A DNA stretch of 64,000 nucleotides from Anaspis maculata (GCA_949128115.1 CASBRS010000009.1:1-64000); one strand, 5' to 3'; counted from the stretch's first letter, positions 11,851 to 24,156 are shown. The notes: generated by a model from the letters alone, not told the origin. A program made the numbers and translations.

Positions 11851-13491
11851 GTCGGTATTTCACAACATGGATTAACAAATCAAACTCAGTAATTTAGCAG
11901 TAGCCACAAACGATAACAATAACCGGTTACAACAGCAGCAGCAATAACAAGACAAAATAACGAAGATGAGAGAAAATTCGGAAAGCTGCGTGTACTTGGA
12001 ACGTAAACGATCCCTGCTCGTAATGACAAATTCAAATACGACACTTGACTGGAAGAAGTCGAACTGACATCTATGCAATATAGTAGTTATCTACTTTACC
12101 TACGCTGTGGGGACCCGTTTCCCATGATGCATTTCATTTACGAATAAGGTGAATAGTGTTATCAGGGAAAGCGCAAAAATACCTAGGAGGTGAACAGGCA
12201 TAGAAAACGGACGTGGAAAACATATGAAAAAGTGATCAGGTAGGCACCAAGACCTTTTCAACATTAAAACTCTTATTTGGCAACTATAGTACCTATAATA
12301 CATGGTGTATGTTTTCATGCTCTTTGGCTTGTCCACGTCCTAGACGTTTTTGAGCCTTCATTTATAGCTCATTACTTTCATTCTCGCAAAATTCTGACAC
12401 ACACACGACAACAAATTTCAAGTTGGTGCCATAGGAATACGAATAATACTGAAGATCCTACTGACATTTGTCGTTGGTGCATACCTATCCAGTCCAGAAG
12501 TTTCTAGACACCTGAATGAGTTCACGGGCGAGAAAGAAAACTTCAAGCCAAAGCGTAACCATCAGCCGTATATGTTGCATTCCAGAACAAGTTCAAAGAA
12601 GAACTTTCTGGAAGAAGGAATTATTAAATGACGCTTTTCTGATGTTTGGCAATCGCGGATCTGAGAAAAATGTTTTATATTATATGAAACTTTGAGCTAG
12701 GGTGATTGTTCCAGGTGAGAAAGGTCTCTTGATGTATTTACTTTGATGAAAAACATCATTAAAATCAAAGTTACGTTTTTTGCTATCAATTGTACCTGTC
12801 ATAAAAAAAGTTATGAACTAGTCATGAACATTTGTTTTCACGATATTTTGTTTCAAATTGCCATGGTATGTCGATATATGCTTGGCATGTGTTAGCTTAT
12901 ATATTAAACAGTAAAACATATTGCACAACATTCTTTCTTTCACACTAACATTCCCCAACCAGCCGCAGCAAAGTGTGCTCCTAACGCCCATTTTTGGTAT
13001 GATTTGAGGCGCACCCTGGCGATGTTAGAAAAGTTATTTTGCAGAACTTATACTGTTAACTTGTTCTATGGGATCTATACAGCCAGCTCAAGGCTGGAAA
13101 TCACCGTTGATGAAACACAAAATTTTCAGTTCAAAAATTAGCGAGAGTCTGCTATTTTTGCGGTTTTCAGATGTGAAATATGAGGTCAAGTTGATCTCTA
13201 ATGTGAAAATAAACTCCATATTCGTATTCAGGAGGTCAAAATTAGTGAGAAAACATGTGCCACACGCATATGTTTTATAAAAAATTAGCTCCTGTCAAAA
13301 ATCGTCGCCATCTTTTTTTCTGAGTGGGAAATGTTGACGCATCCTTGGCAAAAATTAATCACCTTGGTATAAGTAGCCATCATACCAAAGGGCATCCCGT
13401 CTAATTCATTTGCGGTATTTTGCCATTTTATGTCGCGTACCACACCGACTATGAGGAATAGCCCGTACGGATTGATTCCGCAAAGCATTAT

Positions 13492-13829
13492 TTTACCAAT
13501 TTAACTCTTCAACACCACTATGCTGGAATCGATACAGTTTTCCATTATTTTATATGCATCAGAGCCGCGGTAGTATCTGGATAACCGCCAAATATCCTTG
13601 CAATTGAGTGATAGAATAGTTCCAGAAACCAAAAAGAACTTTGTTCCTTGCCTTTTTGACACAAACACCAGTTAACTTGATTCTTGAGTGCTTTAAAACC
13701 AATTTTAAACTCTTTGACAGAGTTTTAAAATTTATTACTTGAAAAATATTATTTATTCTCCTATTTTTTACTACCCTGGATATTTTTGGGAATCGTTCTA
13801 GTTTTTGGATTCTACGTTCAGTAAACAAT
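13492..13829. other. Non-coding spacer
   Basis: No gene seen. The short open frames here have no recognisable motif and lie in AT-rich DNA between two inverted-repeat structures. Confidence 0.4.
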
Positions 13830-15394
13830 GCTGTTACCAATCGATATGATTGATAATTTTGTTATGGATCAATAACTTGAACTCTTTTGTAATGTTAATG
13901 CATGTGCATGAAACTCAACACGAGCGTGGAGGCCTGGAATTTTTTTTTCCAGCGGTTGAATTTATTTCACGACTACTGAGCGTCAGTTCGCTGGGCTCAG
14001 GTAGGGAGCGTTTAAATAGCTTTGGAAGTAAAATTATCATATCTATCTGAAAAGTTGAGTGGCTCAATTCTGGAAATTGATTTATGAATCATCAATGATT
14101 GTTTTGCCTGTCAGTAGCCACATGGGGGTTAACTGCAGAGGTGATGGCTAACGGCGGAGGGCATTCAACGTACAAGATTTTATTCTCTGCCACTCCGACA
14201 GTTATTTTCGTGGTTCATGAAACTATTTCTTCTCCAAACATAATAGTCTAGGATCTTTTCGGATAAAAAGCAATGCTAGAGGCAAGTCATGTTAAAGTTT
14301 GGCAACATACGTTTTAAGGGTATTTGGACCCCGCTGAATACGAAAACCATTGTTGCCAAGCCGAATTTTGCACCGGAAGCCCGCAATGGGGGGGTAAAGG
14401 GGAGGGAAGGCCAAAAATCACTATTTTTCACCATTTTTGATGTCGGGACTGCGACCTGTCATCAACGTGAAGTGAATTACATCATATCTTGATTCACTGA
14501 GGTCTTATACTACCATATTGACATACTTACTGTCAAAATTTCTAGAGGGGGAAGACTAGTGGGGGGAATGTTGACTGTGTAGATGATTCTTCTTTTCTCT
14601 CGATTTTGAGTGAATATAAACATGTTTGGTATCGTTTCCGACTAAATTCCATATTCCCTATTCAACTATGATGTTCAAATTGCAATAGAAGCGAGTTTGA
14701 ACAAGTTCTACATGATAAAACATGTTTTTTGTCAATATTTTTTTACGTCTTTCAACTGTGTTATTTTACTGCAAATCGGCATTTTTTCTCAAAATTCTTG
14801 CGTAGTTCGTTAGTCTCATGTATTTACCATAATAAAGGCGTCCAATTAATTTGCCTCTACTTTTTTAAATATGAAGAAACATTTTTTTTTTGTCGAAATT
14901 GTTTGGCCCTACTTTTCAACTTTGTTTTTTGCTGTATGATGTATGTATGATCAAAACTCAAGTTTTTCATGTTTTAAAAAGTGAAGACACACTTAGTATG
15001 TGAATGTATTGTGTAAAATACACCAGACTAACGAATTACGCAAGAATTGTCGAAAAAAACTCCGATTTGCATTGAGATATCATAATTTATAGAATTAAAA
15101 AAAATACGCCAATGAAAGTGAAGAGAACTTGGTGCAACCGAAGGCAGATACGTAGGTACATTACCCTAAACGTTAAGTTGAATAATACAATTATTGGTTG
15201 TATCATTCACATTTACTACATTCGATTTCAAAATCTCTTAATCTACCTCTTCCCTGTGTATTATTAGAGGAATGCAGCTTTTCCGAATATAGGTATAGGT
15301 AATAATAATATAGGTACATCTCATGAACGTAAATTTTGAGGAGTTGTTCTTTTTTAGAGGTTGATGGTAGAGAACACCTGCCCAAGACGTTCGA

Positions 15395-15785
15395 AAAAGG
15401 TAACTTTTCTTGGAGGTTTGATAGAGCATATTTAGAGCATAATCGAACATACCAAAGAAAATTTTTTTTTGAGCTGAAATAGAACTTCTTAGAGAAGTTG
15501 GAGAAAGGTAACCTCAAGGGTAACCTTTGGAGCTTTATAATTTCATAAAACATTTTGAATAAGTTCTGAAAGCTTGAATGAACATCATAGAGAAGTTGGA
15601 AAAAGGTAACCGCTTTGGAGCTTGATAGAACATCTCAAAGAAGTGCAAAAGTGGTAACATTTTTGGAGCTCAAGAGAACATCACAAAAAAGTTGGAATAA
15701 GGTAACCTCTCTGTATCTTAATAGGGCATATGAAAGCCGTTTGGAAGAGGTAACCGTTTCTCGAGCTCAATAGAACATCTCAGGC
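15395..15785. repeat. Degenerate minisatellite, about 48-bp unit
   Basis: The phrase ggtaac recurs at 15605, 15652, 15701 and 15749, and more loosely at about 15399 and 15505. It is followed by ttggagctt and then agaacatc. The unit is about 48 bp, with roughly seven or eight diverged copies. It lies in the unpaired centre of inverted repeat B. Confidence 0.7.
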
Positions 15786-16759
15786 CTTTCTGAGAGGACT
15801 CTTGCCCACTGGGCATCAGGTTCTGACATGAAAAACTCTTTTTTTGCAAAAAAGTACATTCTAGAATATCTCAGCTAAGGTTTTCATCATAATTATGAGG
15901 TGAAGGACCACAGTTTTTCATCATACAATAAAATAATAGAAAAAAATAAAGTTAAAAAGTAGCGCCAAACAGTTTTCACAAAAAAATATTTTTCCCATAT
16001 TTTAAAAGTCAAAGGCACATCAGTTATATGACTGTATTGTGTGAAATACACCAGACTAACGAGCCACGCAAGAATTTTGAGAAAAAAATGCTGATTTGCA
16101 ATAAATAATACAGTTCAAAGTGGTAAAAAAATATTGACAAAAAAACATGTTTTATCATCTAAAACTTGTTTAAACTTGCTCCTATTGCAATTTTGACACC
16201 ATAATTAAACTGAGAATATGAAACTTGATAGGAAAAGATACCAAACATGTATATATTCACTCAAAATCAAGAGAAAAGAAGAATCATCTCCACAGTCAAC
16301 ATTCCCCCCACCAGTCGCCCCCCTATTAAAATTTTGACAGAAATCATGTCAAGATGATAGTATAAGACCTTAGTTTACCAAGATACGATGTAATTTACTC
16401 CACATTGATGACAGGTCTCAGTCCCGGTATCAAAAATGGTGAAAAATGGTGATTTTTGGTCTTTCCCCCCCTTTACCCCCCCATTGCGGGCTTCCGGTGC
16501 AAAATTCGGCTTGGCAACAATGGTTTTCGTATTCAGCGAGGTCCAAATACCCTTAAAACATTTGTTGCCAAACTTTAACATGACTTGCCTCTAGAACCAC
16601 TTTCCAGGCCACTTTTTCAAAAATGATCCTAGTCTATAAGAACACTTACACGTACAAAATGATAGCAACCTTGAAGGTTGGTAAAGGAAAAAAGAAAATA
16701 ACACTTTTAAAGTTGAATGCCCTCCGTCGTCAGTCATGATCCCTGCAGTAATCCCTGCA

Positions 16760-16992
16760 GTGGGTTCCACCAAAAAATTGAAGAGCGGTTTAAGCTAAAC
16801 CGAGATTAAACGGACTTTTTTCTGGTCAATGTTGGTAGATTCATTTTGGAAAATACGTTGAATTGCGAGTATACCACCCTTTGGTTGATTACTCAGCGTG
16901 AATCCTGAATTTACATTGATCATTTGGCAAGAATCCATCAAAATAAATCTCGAGTTAGCTATCAGCTGGTTAAATATTTTGGTGGAACCCAC
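16760..16992. mobile_element. MITE, ends GTGGGTTCCACC
   Basis: GTGGGTTCCACCAAAA at the left and TTTTGGTGGAACCCAC at the right are perfect inverted ends of a 233-bp non-coding insert. The opposite arm of repeat B (about 14115-14130) lacks it, which marks it as a later insertion. A diverged relative is at 3285-3418. Confidence 0.8.
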
Positions 16993-17277
16993 GGCTAGTG
17001 ACTGTCAAAATAATCTTTAATGATTCTCAAATCAATTTCCAGAATTACGCTACTCAGCTGCATGGACAGATATGGAAATTTTGTCCCCAAACCTATTCAA
17101 ACGCTGCCTGCTTGAGCCCAACAAACTGAGGCTTAGCAAGCGTGAGATAAATTCGACCGCTGGAGAAAAAATTCTTTCCAGGCCTCCACGCTCGTGTCGA
17201 GTTTCATTCACATGCATTACCGTTACAAAAGAGTTCAAGTTCTTGATCCATGACAAAATTATCAATCATATCGATTG

Positions 17278-17812
17278 GTAACAGCCAAGAAACTGCTGAT
17301 GAATGAGGTGCTTAAAAATGCTCACTTCTTGACGTGCCATTCTTTACATGGTGGTCTCACAAACATTTTGACTTGGTAAATGAAATCGAAGGATGCCGTT
17401 TACTCTAAAATGACACCAAACTTGACAGTTTATCCGTTGTGGGGATGAAGAATTGAGAAAAACTGTTTTTTCCTATCTGTCATAAGAATTAATTTTTTTC
17501 AGTGTGAAGAACTGTTTGGACATGGTAACCAATGTTGTGAATGTGAAGGTTAGAGTCGTTTGATGACATACAAGTAGGAATTACGTGGTGGTATGGTGAT
17601 TTGGTGAGAAGCCTCACACCTTCAACTTTCAAGGGCCCCCCAGACCCCCTCCGCATCGAGTGCACCGATGTCTCCAACTCTTGAAATTGAGATATGGGGA
17701 TCCCCAATCGAACCCCAAAAGCGCATTGCTTGAGCCCAAAATGCATAGTTCGAGCTTTTTTTGGCGCTCAACCACCGTACTTATACTCGAGATTTGGTTT
17801 ATTATGATCATA
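17278..17812 (-). repeat. Interspersed repeat A, copy 2
   Basis: This is the reverse complement of 5629-6131 over its whole length. Its outer remainder (tttgatctgatcaaattagg) is displaced to about 18925-18950 by the foldback at 17815-18633 and a small hairpin. Confidence 0.7.
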
Positions 17813-17814
17813 TA

Positions 17815-18633
17815 CAAAGTGTCCCGGCTAAATCCACCCAGCGCGATTTTCTCAGAAAATATCAAGGTTACCAAAAAAATTCTCAATAATTGGGGGAAGC
17901 CTGACCCTTCAGCCTCCTTTTGAGGGGGTGCCGATGCTTATAGGTGCTCTAGTTTCCAAGAAAATGCAGTTTTAATCGAGCGAGTCACAAGAATTCGAAA
18001 ATTCGTGACCGACAAAGCAAAATACTTCAGAGGGAGAATAAAAAACCCCTTTCTCTGGGCTTTCCGTTGATGTATCGCCGATGTCTGTACTTTGGTCCAG
18101 TAAGCCAGATATTCTGCCTTACAGCCCAGCAAACACAATAGTCGGAGTTCATGACGACGTCACCGATCACACACTTGTTGATTTTAACATCAGCCAGTAT
18201 TCATTGCTATGGTGAATCCAGGTATGGTAAGTGAAAAAGTCCCAGTAACGACTAGTGTTGGAGTAAACAAGAAGTGTATGATCGGTGACGTCATGAGTTC
18301 TGTTATTGTGTTTGCTGGACTGTGAGGCAGAATATCTGGCTTACTGGGCCAGGTACAGACATCGGCGACACATCAATGGAAAGCCCAGAGAAAGAGGATT
18401 TTTTTTATCTTGAGTATTTTGTTTTGTCGATCATGAATCTCCGAATTCTTGTGACTCGCCACTCGCCCGATTGAAATTGCATTTTCTTGGAAACCAGAGC
18501 ACCTACAAGACAAGCATCGGCGCCTTCTCGAAAGAAAGCTAAAAGGTCAGGCTTTTCCCCAATTGAAAAAAAAATTGTTGCCTTGATATTTCCTGGGAAA
18601 ATTGCGCTGGATTGTTTTAGCTGAGACACCCTG
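17815..18633. mobile_element. TA-flanked foldback, family C copy 1
   Basis: The ends CAAAGTGTCCCGGCTAAA and GTTTTAGCTGAGACACCCTG are flanked by TA on both sides (17813-17814, 18634-18635). The arms are about 330-400 bp and pair through cagcgcgattttctcagaaa, gagcacctacaag and ccagcaaacacaat to a central loop near 18210. It closely resembles 26434-27230. It is non-coding; the open frames in the arms mirror each other and are not genes. Confidence 0.85.
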
Positions 18634-18647
18634 TATGATTGAATCAA

Positions 18648-18784
18648 ACCATATACAGTATGTTCATTAAACAATTCAATAATGGGAGGCCGTAGACCGA
18701 TGATAACCTGGCCGTTTTCGGATCGAATGGCCTGCGTCACAGCCTCCCTTTATTGAAGTTTTTGATGAACATACGGTATATGAG
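18648..18784. mobile_element. Short hairpin MITE
   Basis: The arms are atatacagtatgttcatt...caataatgggaggc and gcctccctttattg...gatgaacatacggtatat, giving a 137-bp stem-loop just outside the family C foldback. Confidence 0.65.
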
Positions 18785-18959
18785 CATATTAATTAGGCCG
18801 AATACGACCAAATATGTTTGCTACGAATCACACATAATCCGGTCAAATATGGTCATATAATGGTTTGACTCAACCACATACCTATAATAATAAACCAAAA
18901 TTTGAGTATGTCTAGATCTGACGGATTTGATCTGATCAAATTAGGACAGACAATTAAGC

Positions 18960-20746
18960 TTGACCCTGAGTGTTTTTTGAAATTACCTACTATATTGTTT
19001 CAGTTACAATAAGTGAGTCACCGTAATTAGACCAATTTATATAAAGCGGATACACGGATAACAGAACAAATTTTATTATGAATGTGGAGACGGTTCCCAA
19101 AAGCACTTACTTGGTGACTGTCATAGGTATTTGAAGATATTGCGACGGAAAAAACGACAGGAACCATTTTATGTTAACAACTGGCCCGGATGTTTGAAAC
19201 AAAATCGACTTGAACCTTGAATGCCAAGGTGAAGTTGAAAATCACATTGTGTGTTTTATAAGCTTATTGCTACTTGTAGGTAGCGCTAAGAAGCTCAAAC
19301 TGACATTTAACAACGTTTTAGTTGGTCCATTATTGTAAGTGGCGAGTTCACCATGTAGTAGGTATTCACCTATTTACTACTCTTTGATATCAAAGTATCA
19401 ATTAAAGTCTTCCATCACAAAATGCATAGTTTCTACCACTTACTATCTTGTTTCTTGCCTCCCACAAACTGCAGCCTGTTTTCTCTCCACTATAATTTTA
19501 TGACCATATCTCCCTGTTGATGATCTGCAGTGATACCTATAATCAATTTCACGGCTTTCTGCATTAGAGCAAGCTATGGAAAAATTATGTTGTGTTGGAA
19601 CGAATGATACGATGACAAGGAAATGCCAGCCAGTTAAATATGTGAAAATGATCTTGGTCAAAATATTTTGGAATAGGTACTGTTTTTCGTCATATTCACT
19701 ACATGTTGGTACCTTCGAACATATTCTGGGATTCAATCTCCAGCGCCAGCGAAGAAAATAAATTCGTGATGAAATATATGGAAACCTTCCCCCAAATAGT
19801 TTTTTCCTAGCTAAATCGGTTTCTAGCCAAAGGTTATGTCAGAAGTGTCGCTCTTTTTGAGTTGAGCAAAATCGGGGGAGCGGTTTGAAAGTTATGAAAA
19901 AAAATCGATTTTCCAACCCAAATTTGAAGGATTGTATACGGATTGCTCAGTATCCGTTATTTTACTTTTCCCAAATATATTTTTTTATCAGTCTAAGTAC
20001 TTGTATTCTTATTCTTTATTGGTTGACAAGTTTCCGCACTGATACTCCGGGGCACCCGTGAGTATCATGGGGGCATCCTGTAGTTATTTGAAAAAGAAAA
20101 GTGAAATGTCCTCATCTGGGCCAGCTGATGTGAAACCGGGCTCGTACATTATACAAGAGCTAGAGTTAGGAACCTACGGTAGGTACGGTTATTTTATTAA
20201 CAACGGTTCATTATAATCTTGGGCATGGATGGCAACGTATTTTGAGTGCCACTGCCATTCACGTCAGCTCAGTTTCTGCCATCTAGCGGCAGAAGCTCTA
20301 ACTTGAGAATAAATCTTTCAAGCAGTGCAAGGTACTCGGTGCGTGTGAGAGATTTGTCTCATGCTGAGTGATTTATTTTTTAATGAGTTGGTTAGAGTTA
20401 GAGTGAGAAGTGGGTAACTTATAGATTAAGTTCTGAAGTTTATGTAAATAACAAGGCAAATGTATAAATAAGTCCAATAATTTCAATCAGAGTAGATCAA
20501 AAATTATTATTTCACAGGGGTTTTTATATTGTCCGCAACGGCGCGCAGGCACTAGTAATATTTGATGAAAACGTTTTAGTTGAGCTTTTAGATAGCTCTT
20601 GCGCCGAGTTTTTTTTTACTACCTCTGTTTCTGTCAATAAGTGCAGAATAGTTTTGAATAAGCACAACATTTTGATATAAATCTGTACATTTTATAAATA
20701 AGTTGCGTGATTTTTATAAAAATGTGCAAAAATTAAATATCTCGTG
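18960..20746. other. Non-coding, nothing recognised
   Basis: About 1.8 kb of AT-rich sequence with only short open frames that lack any motif. The 97-residue minus-strand frame at 19443-19736 is uncharacteristic of any family I know. Confidence 0.4.
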
Positions 20747-22049
20747 CCCGGTTGCAAGAACGTGGTAGCTAATTTTGCTACGTAGCAAATTGAATCGGGT
20801 TGCAGGAACAGGGTATCAAACACGGAACCAAACAGGCTGTGGCTAAGGTTGTCACACATTTGAACTATTTGCATCTTTTTATGCGTAGGTAAGTACCTAA
20901 AATGTCTGATTCGACAGTTTATTTTGAATTTTTCAACGTCTCCGATTATTATTCTCCTGAGAAGACCAAGAAATAGCAGTTCGTCGAGACGTTGGGTCAT
21001 TGCCGATCGAAAAAACCTCCTCGTAGATAAAAAAATGTACTGCGCGGGCTGCGGGCTGTCAAAGTCAAAGAAGCGTCAAAAATTTTGAGGTTGACAGCAT
21101 TATTTATTTCTTCGAGTTTTGAACAATAATATGCAAATCATTGCACCGAATTGAGGCATAAATCCATCCTGCACAGGCTATCGATCAGGTGAATATGACA
21201 AACTGCCTCCGTAGATGCTATTATGTCAATCAACAATTCCAGGTTCAGGCGATGGGAGTTACCCTACTGAAATTGCGAACACTTGCTGGATGCCTCCACG
21301 AGCACGAGCCTTGTACCTCCGGCGGAAACAAAGCTGTTGTTCACATCAATAACGCGGAGCTCCTTGCAAAGTGCAAAGTATTACTCGGTCAAAGTATGAG
21401 TGCTTCGATGACAACGATGAGTTACAGGAGTACTGGGACTGTGATCCTGTGACGAAACTTGAACAATCCTGGGCCGCTAGTGACACTGTATAAAGCATGT
21501 GTTAAGGTGATGACCAGTGCTGATTCAGTAGCTCCAGAACAGCTTTTGATGGCAGGAAATACTGCAGGAGCCGTTGGCATGAGCAACAGCGAAGAAATTG
21601 AGAGGAACGAAGGAAACTTAATCCTGGATTTGTCAAGTTTTTCTTTGGTACAAAAATAAATCTCACACAGTGAAAATGGCTCCCTCTTTTCTCTTGCCTC
21701 AATTCAAACCTAATCCCGCAGAATCTAATCCAAAAAATAAGGTTCGCCTCTATAACTGGTTGCCTACAGTCACTACCCAAAATTTTCAAATTCTGATCAA
21801 TAAATCGGAACTCAAACGCACACTAACTTGTGCTTGCTTTTTCATCTTCTTTCGTGCATCTTTTCCCATGCACAATCCAGCTCAGCTCTCCATTTCCAAA
21901 TTTGATTCAATTTTTCGTTTGACAAATAATGTCAGTCGTCACTCTAGACACGTCTCTGTTTACGCCGTCAAATAGCCTACCATTTGATACCGAGTTTGGT
22001 ACCGAAGCTAATTTGCGACGGAGCAAATTTTAGTTTCTTGCAACCGGGG
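20747..22049. mobile_element. Candidate TIR element, ends CCCGGTTGCAAGAA
   Basis: CCCGGTTGCAAGAA at the left is inverted as TTCTTGCAACCGGGG at the right. A second paired block follows inward (gctaattttgctacg, gcgacggagcaaattt). The interior (1.3 kb) has short open frames of 87-101 residues without recognised motifs. No target duplication is obvious. A similar terminus (gttgcaaccgggc) occurs at about 31431. Confidence 0.5.
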
Positions 22050-22069
22050 GTCGGAGAATTTCTATTATG

Positions 22070-22437
22070 TCCACGACGGCGTTCCATATGAACTTGTGTT
22101 CCATACGACTTGTAGCTCAACTAAGAGTATGCAGCAGAAAACTATTGAAATTCACGTACGGTGGTTCAGCCACTGACGTGGTTCAGCCATCTATGGTTCA
22201 GCCTACCTCATTTGTTCCGATCAAGTCTGCTTGCTCTGTAACCCTAGGTCTCTTGAGACATTGGAACATATTGTGTTTGGCCGCCCTCTCTACGGACCGA
22301 TTCGCCCTCGGTTCGTGAAAAATCTGAATGGTATCCTGCAGTTGAGAGAGGTTTTGAATGAAATCACCATAGGTACCCAAGATAAAGCTACTATCAAATT
22401 TATTGATTGGCGTTCTCAAAGCTTTTGCGTTAGATGA
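22070..22437 (+). pseudogene. LINE ORF2 C-terminal fragment with zinc knuckle
   Basis: The plus strand reads LCSIRLVAQLRVCSRKLLKFTYGG then, in another frame, LCNPRSLETLEHIVFGRPLY. This parallels the better preserved minus-strand copy at 60.9-61.3 kb (CTICNLGSLETLEHLFFECPLY). The C..C...H....C knuckle is typical of the C-terminus of R1/I-type LINE ORF2. Here frameshifts and loss of the last cysteine show decay. The following 180 bp resembles a LINE 3' tail with TAA-rich ending. Confidence 0.65.
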
Positions 22438-22646
22438 ATGATTATTCAATTATTCTCCTTCTTTGTCTTTTAATACATTTATTAGTTGGTAATTATTCCA
22501 GTACGATATAAGTTGATTGAAGATTATCACAAACTGTGCAAATTACCGGTTTCTTTTGTTTTTATTTGCTCTTGTTAAAAGAATGTAATTTCTTGATAAA
22601 AAATAAACTATAGGTAATAATGATAATAAATCCAGTTGAAGGATCT

Positions 22647-22732
22647 CGGCTGCCGGGACCCGAGCTGAAAACCGGAGGGATACCGGCTGCCGGGACTTTT
22701 ACACTGAGTTTAAAAATCCCGGCTGCCGGGAC
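22647..22732. repeat. Three spaced copies of CGGCTGCCGGGAC
   Basis: Exact copies at 22647-22659, 22684-22696 and 22720-22732, about 36-37 bp apart. Strongly GC-rich in an AT-rich setting; the repeat itself has the inverted character CCGGCTGCCGG. Confidence 0.75.
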
Positions 22733-22793
22733 CCGATTCACTGCCTAGCAAAAAAAAAACGTTTGAGAACTACTTTTTTCAGCAAGAGATAAT

Positions 22794-22935
22794 AGGTGCT
22801 TTCCTTTTACAACCTGAACTAAGTATTCTGACCTAAGTTGTTAGTGGTATCTCATCACTTTCGCGCATGTGATTTGCTCTTTCTCTATCTAACTTAGATC
22901 AGATCAGTGGGGTTTGTGGTAAAAGGAAAGCACCT
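22794..22935. mobile_element. MITE with ends AGGTGCTTTCCTTTTAC
   Basis: AGGTGCTTTCCTTTTAC and GTAAAAGGAAAGCACCT are perfectly inverted. AAT flanks both sides (22791-22793, 22936-22938), a possible 3-bp duplication. It is 142 bp and non-coding. Confidence 0.8.
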
Positions 22936-23216
22936 AATTATTTTACTTTTCCAAGTACCTACACTATGAGTAAAATTGCATCAAAACGATTCCAATATGG
23001 CTATCAAGATGGCAGCGTCACCATGAAATACAGTCTGCCCATGGGCCATCCTTGAGGGCCTAAGCTATTAATCGGAAAAAGTTCTGAGGCTCTAGTTTCT
23101 TTTTCCGAGAAGAAGTACAACTTCTGAACTTTTACACGGACAGACAGACAGACGGACGAACAGACAGACGGACAAGCCGGCCATATAAACATCATTTTCT
23201 ATCGAAATGTGCTAGA

Positions 23217-23466
23217 AGTCGCAATTGACAGAAAAAAGTCGCAATTGCCAGAATAAAGTGTCAATAGACAGAAAAAAGTCGCAATTGCCAGATTAAAGTG
23301 GCAATTGACAGAAAAAAGTCGCAATTGACAGAAAAAAGTCGCAATTGCCAGAATAAAGTGGCAATTGACGGAAAAAAATCACAATTGCCAGAATAAAGTG
23401 TCAATTGACGGAAAAAAGTCGCAATTGCCAGAATAAAGTGGCAATTGACAGAAAACAGTCGCAATT
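23217..23466. repeat. Minisatellite with 20-bp unit
   Basis: About 12 units of the type gcaattgacagaaaaaagtc, alternating with gcaattgccagaataaagtg, so a 40-bp higher-order period is visible. A GACA/GACG microsatellite (23137-23175) lies just before it. The open frame running through it on the minus strand (FSVNC.F.LAIAT repeats) results from the periodicity. Confidence 0.9.
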
Positions 23467-23924
23467 ACAAATGAATATCTTCTATGTCCGCTCTGCGCCT
23501 TCGTAAGATATACAGGGTAGAAGAAAAATGAAAAGTTGAACATTGTGTACCTCGACAACCAAAATCCAAAGTTTGAAAATCAATCAACATCTTCCGATCC
23601 GTCAATTTCTCTCAAAATTCTCTGAGTTTTTCAAAAGATTTCCATTTGAAAATGAATAACCGACTTGGCTTATCGAGACCAGAACCAAATGATGGCGCCC
23701 AATTAGAAGCCCTTATTAAGAAAAATATCACAGTTCTTCCTCAATCTTTTTCTCAAATTGTAACTTCCAACACGAAGGGACATCTCATACAAAAATTCTA
23801 TCTGTTCTTTGCTACTCGTCGGGGAAGTTCTGGAATGACACAACCGATTTTTTCTTGATCAGATATCTATCACAAATTCTGGTTATTCATGTATGATAGT
23901 TTTACAAAATAAATAGAGAACATA

Positions 23925-24156
23925 GGCCCGTATCCATAGTCAGATCTTATGTCTTAAGACGACCTTATTCAATTTTCATACGCTGATCTCTTCCAAACAC
24001 AACCTTGAGAAGATGTAGAGGTATTTGATTATGTTATAAAATATTCACAAGATGATGATAAATGTATGTATAAAACCATTCTGGTTCAAGCCTGTGTCTC
24101 AATAAACATGTTCCTAAGACCACCTTATGTATAAGATCCGACTATGAATACGGGCC
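23925..24156. mobile_element. MITE with ends GGCCCGTATTCATAGTC
   Basis: GGCCCGTATCCATAGTCAG and CGACTATGAATACGGGCC are inverted ends of a 232-bp AT-rich insert. Arms continue through atcttatgtcttaaga / ctaagaccaccttatg. Confidence 0.8.

Larger units (their letters stand above)
9343..13491. mobile_element. 4.1-kb foldback element with THAP-like remnant in the loop
   Basis: The outer ends (ctctgcggaatcaatc near 9350, gattgattccgcaaag near 13470) are inverted. The left arm resumes at about 10130 after a stem-loop insertion and pairs through about 11100. The right arm is about 12480-13490. Matching landmarks include agacgggatgccctttgg / ccaaagggcatcccgtct and gcaccctgg/cgccagggtgcg near 13015 and 10555. 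The arms are roughly 85-90% alike by eye. The unpaired centre (about 11240-12480) holds a 63-bp tandem duplication at its edge and THAP-like coding debris on the minus strand. The arrangement suits a dead DNA transposon with very long terminal inverted repeats. Confidence 0.75.
13830..17285. repeat. Large inverted repeat B: arms 13830-14825 and 16030-17285
   Basis: The left boundary gctgttaccaatcgatatga pairs with tcatatcgattggtaacagc at the right boundary. The arms match over about 1 kb, including ccgaattttgcaccggaagc and the ggggg/ccccc stretch near 14390 and 16480. The right arm is longer because of the MITE at 16760-16992. The centre contains a smaller palindrome (14765-14830 against 15005-15065, around ccagactaacga) and a 48-bp tandem array. 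The right arm abuts repeat A copy 2 at the same sequence (ggctgttacc) that ends repeat A copy 1 at 6131. Confidence 0.75.

Noticed and set aside
5665..17746. An apparently conserved protein at 5665-5916 (+) and 17489-17746 (-)
   Set aside because: The similarity continues into flanking non-coding DNA and the frames break differently, so it is repeat similarity and not protein conservation.
23004..23195. A cysteine- and serine-rich peptide (PSVCSSVCLSV) on the minus strand
   Set aside because: It is the translation of a GACA/GACG microsatellite and flanking repeat.
23217..23466. Regular repeats that might suggest a CRISPR array
   Set aside because: There are no unique spacers; units abut directly, and the surrounding sequence is eukaryotic.
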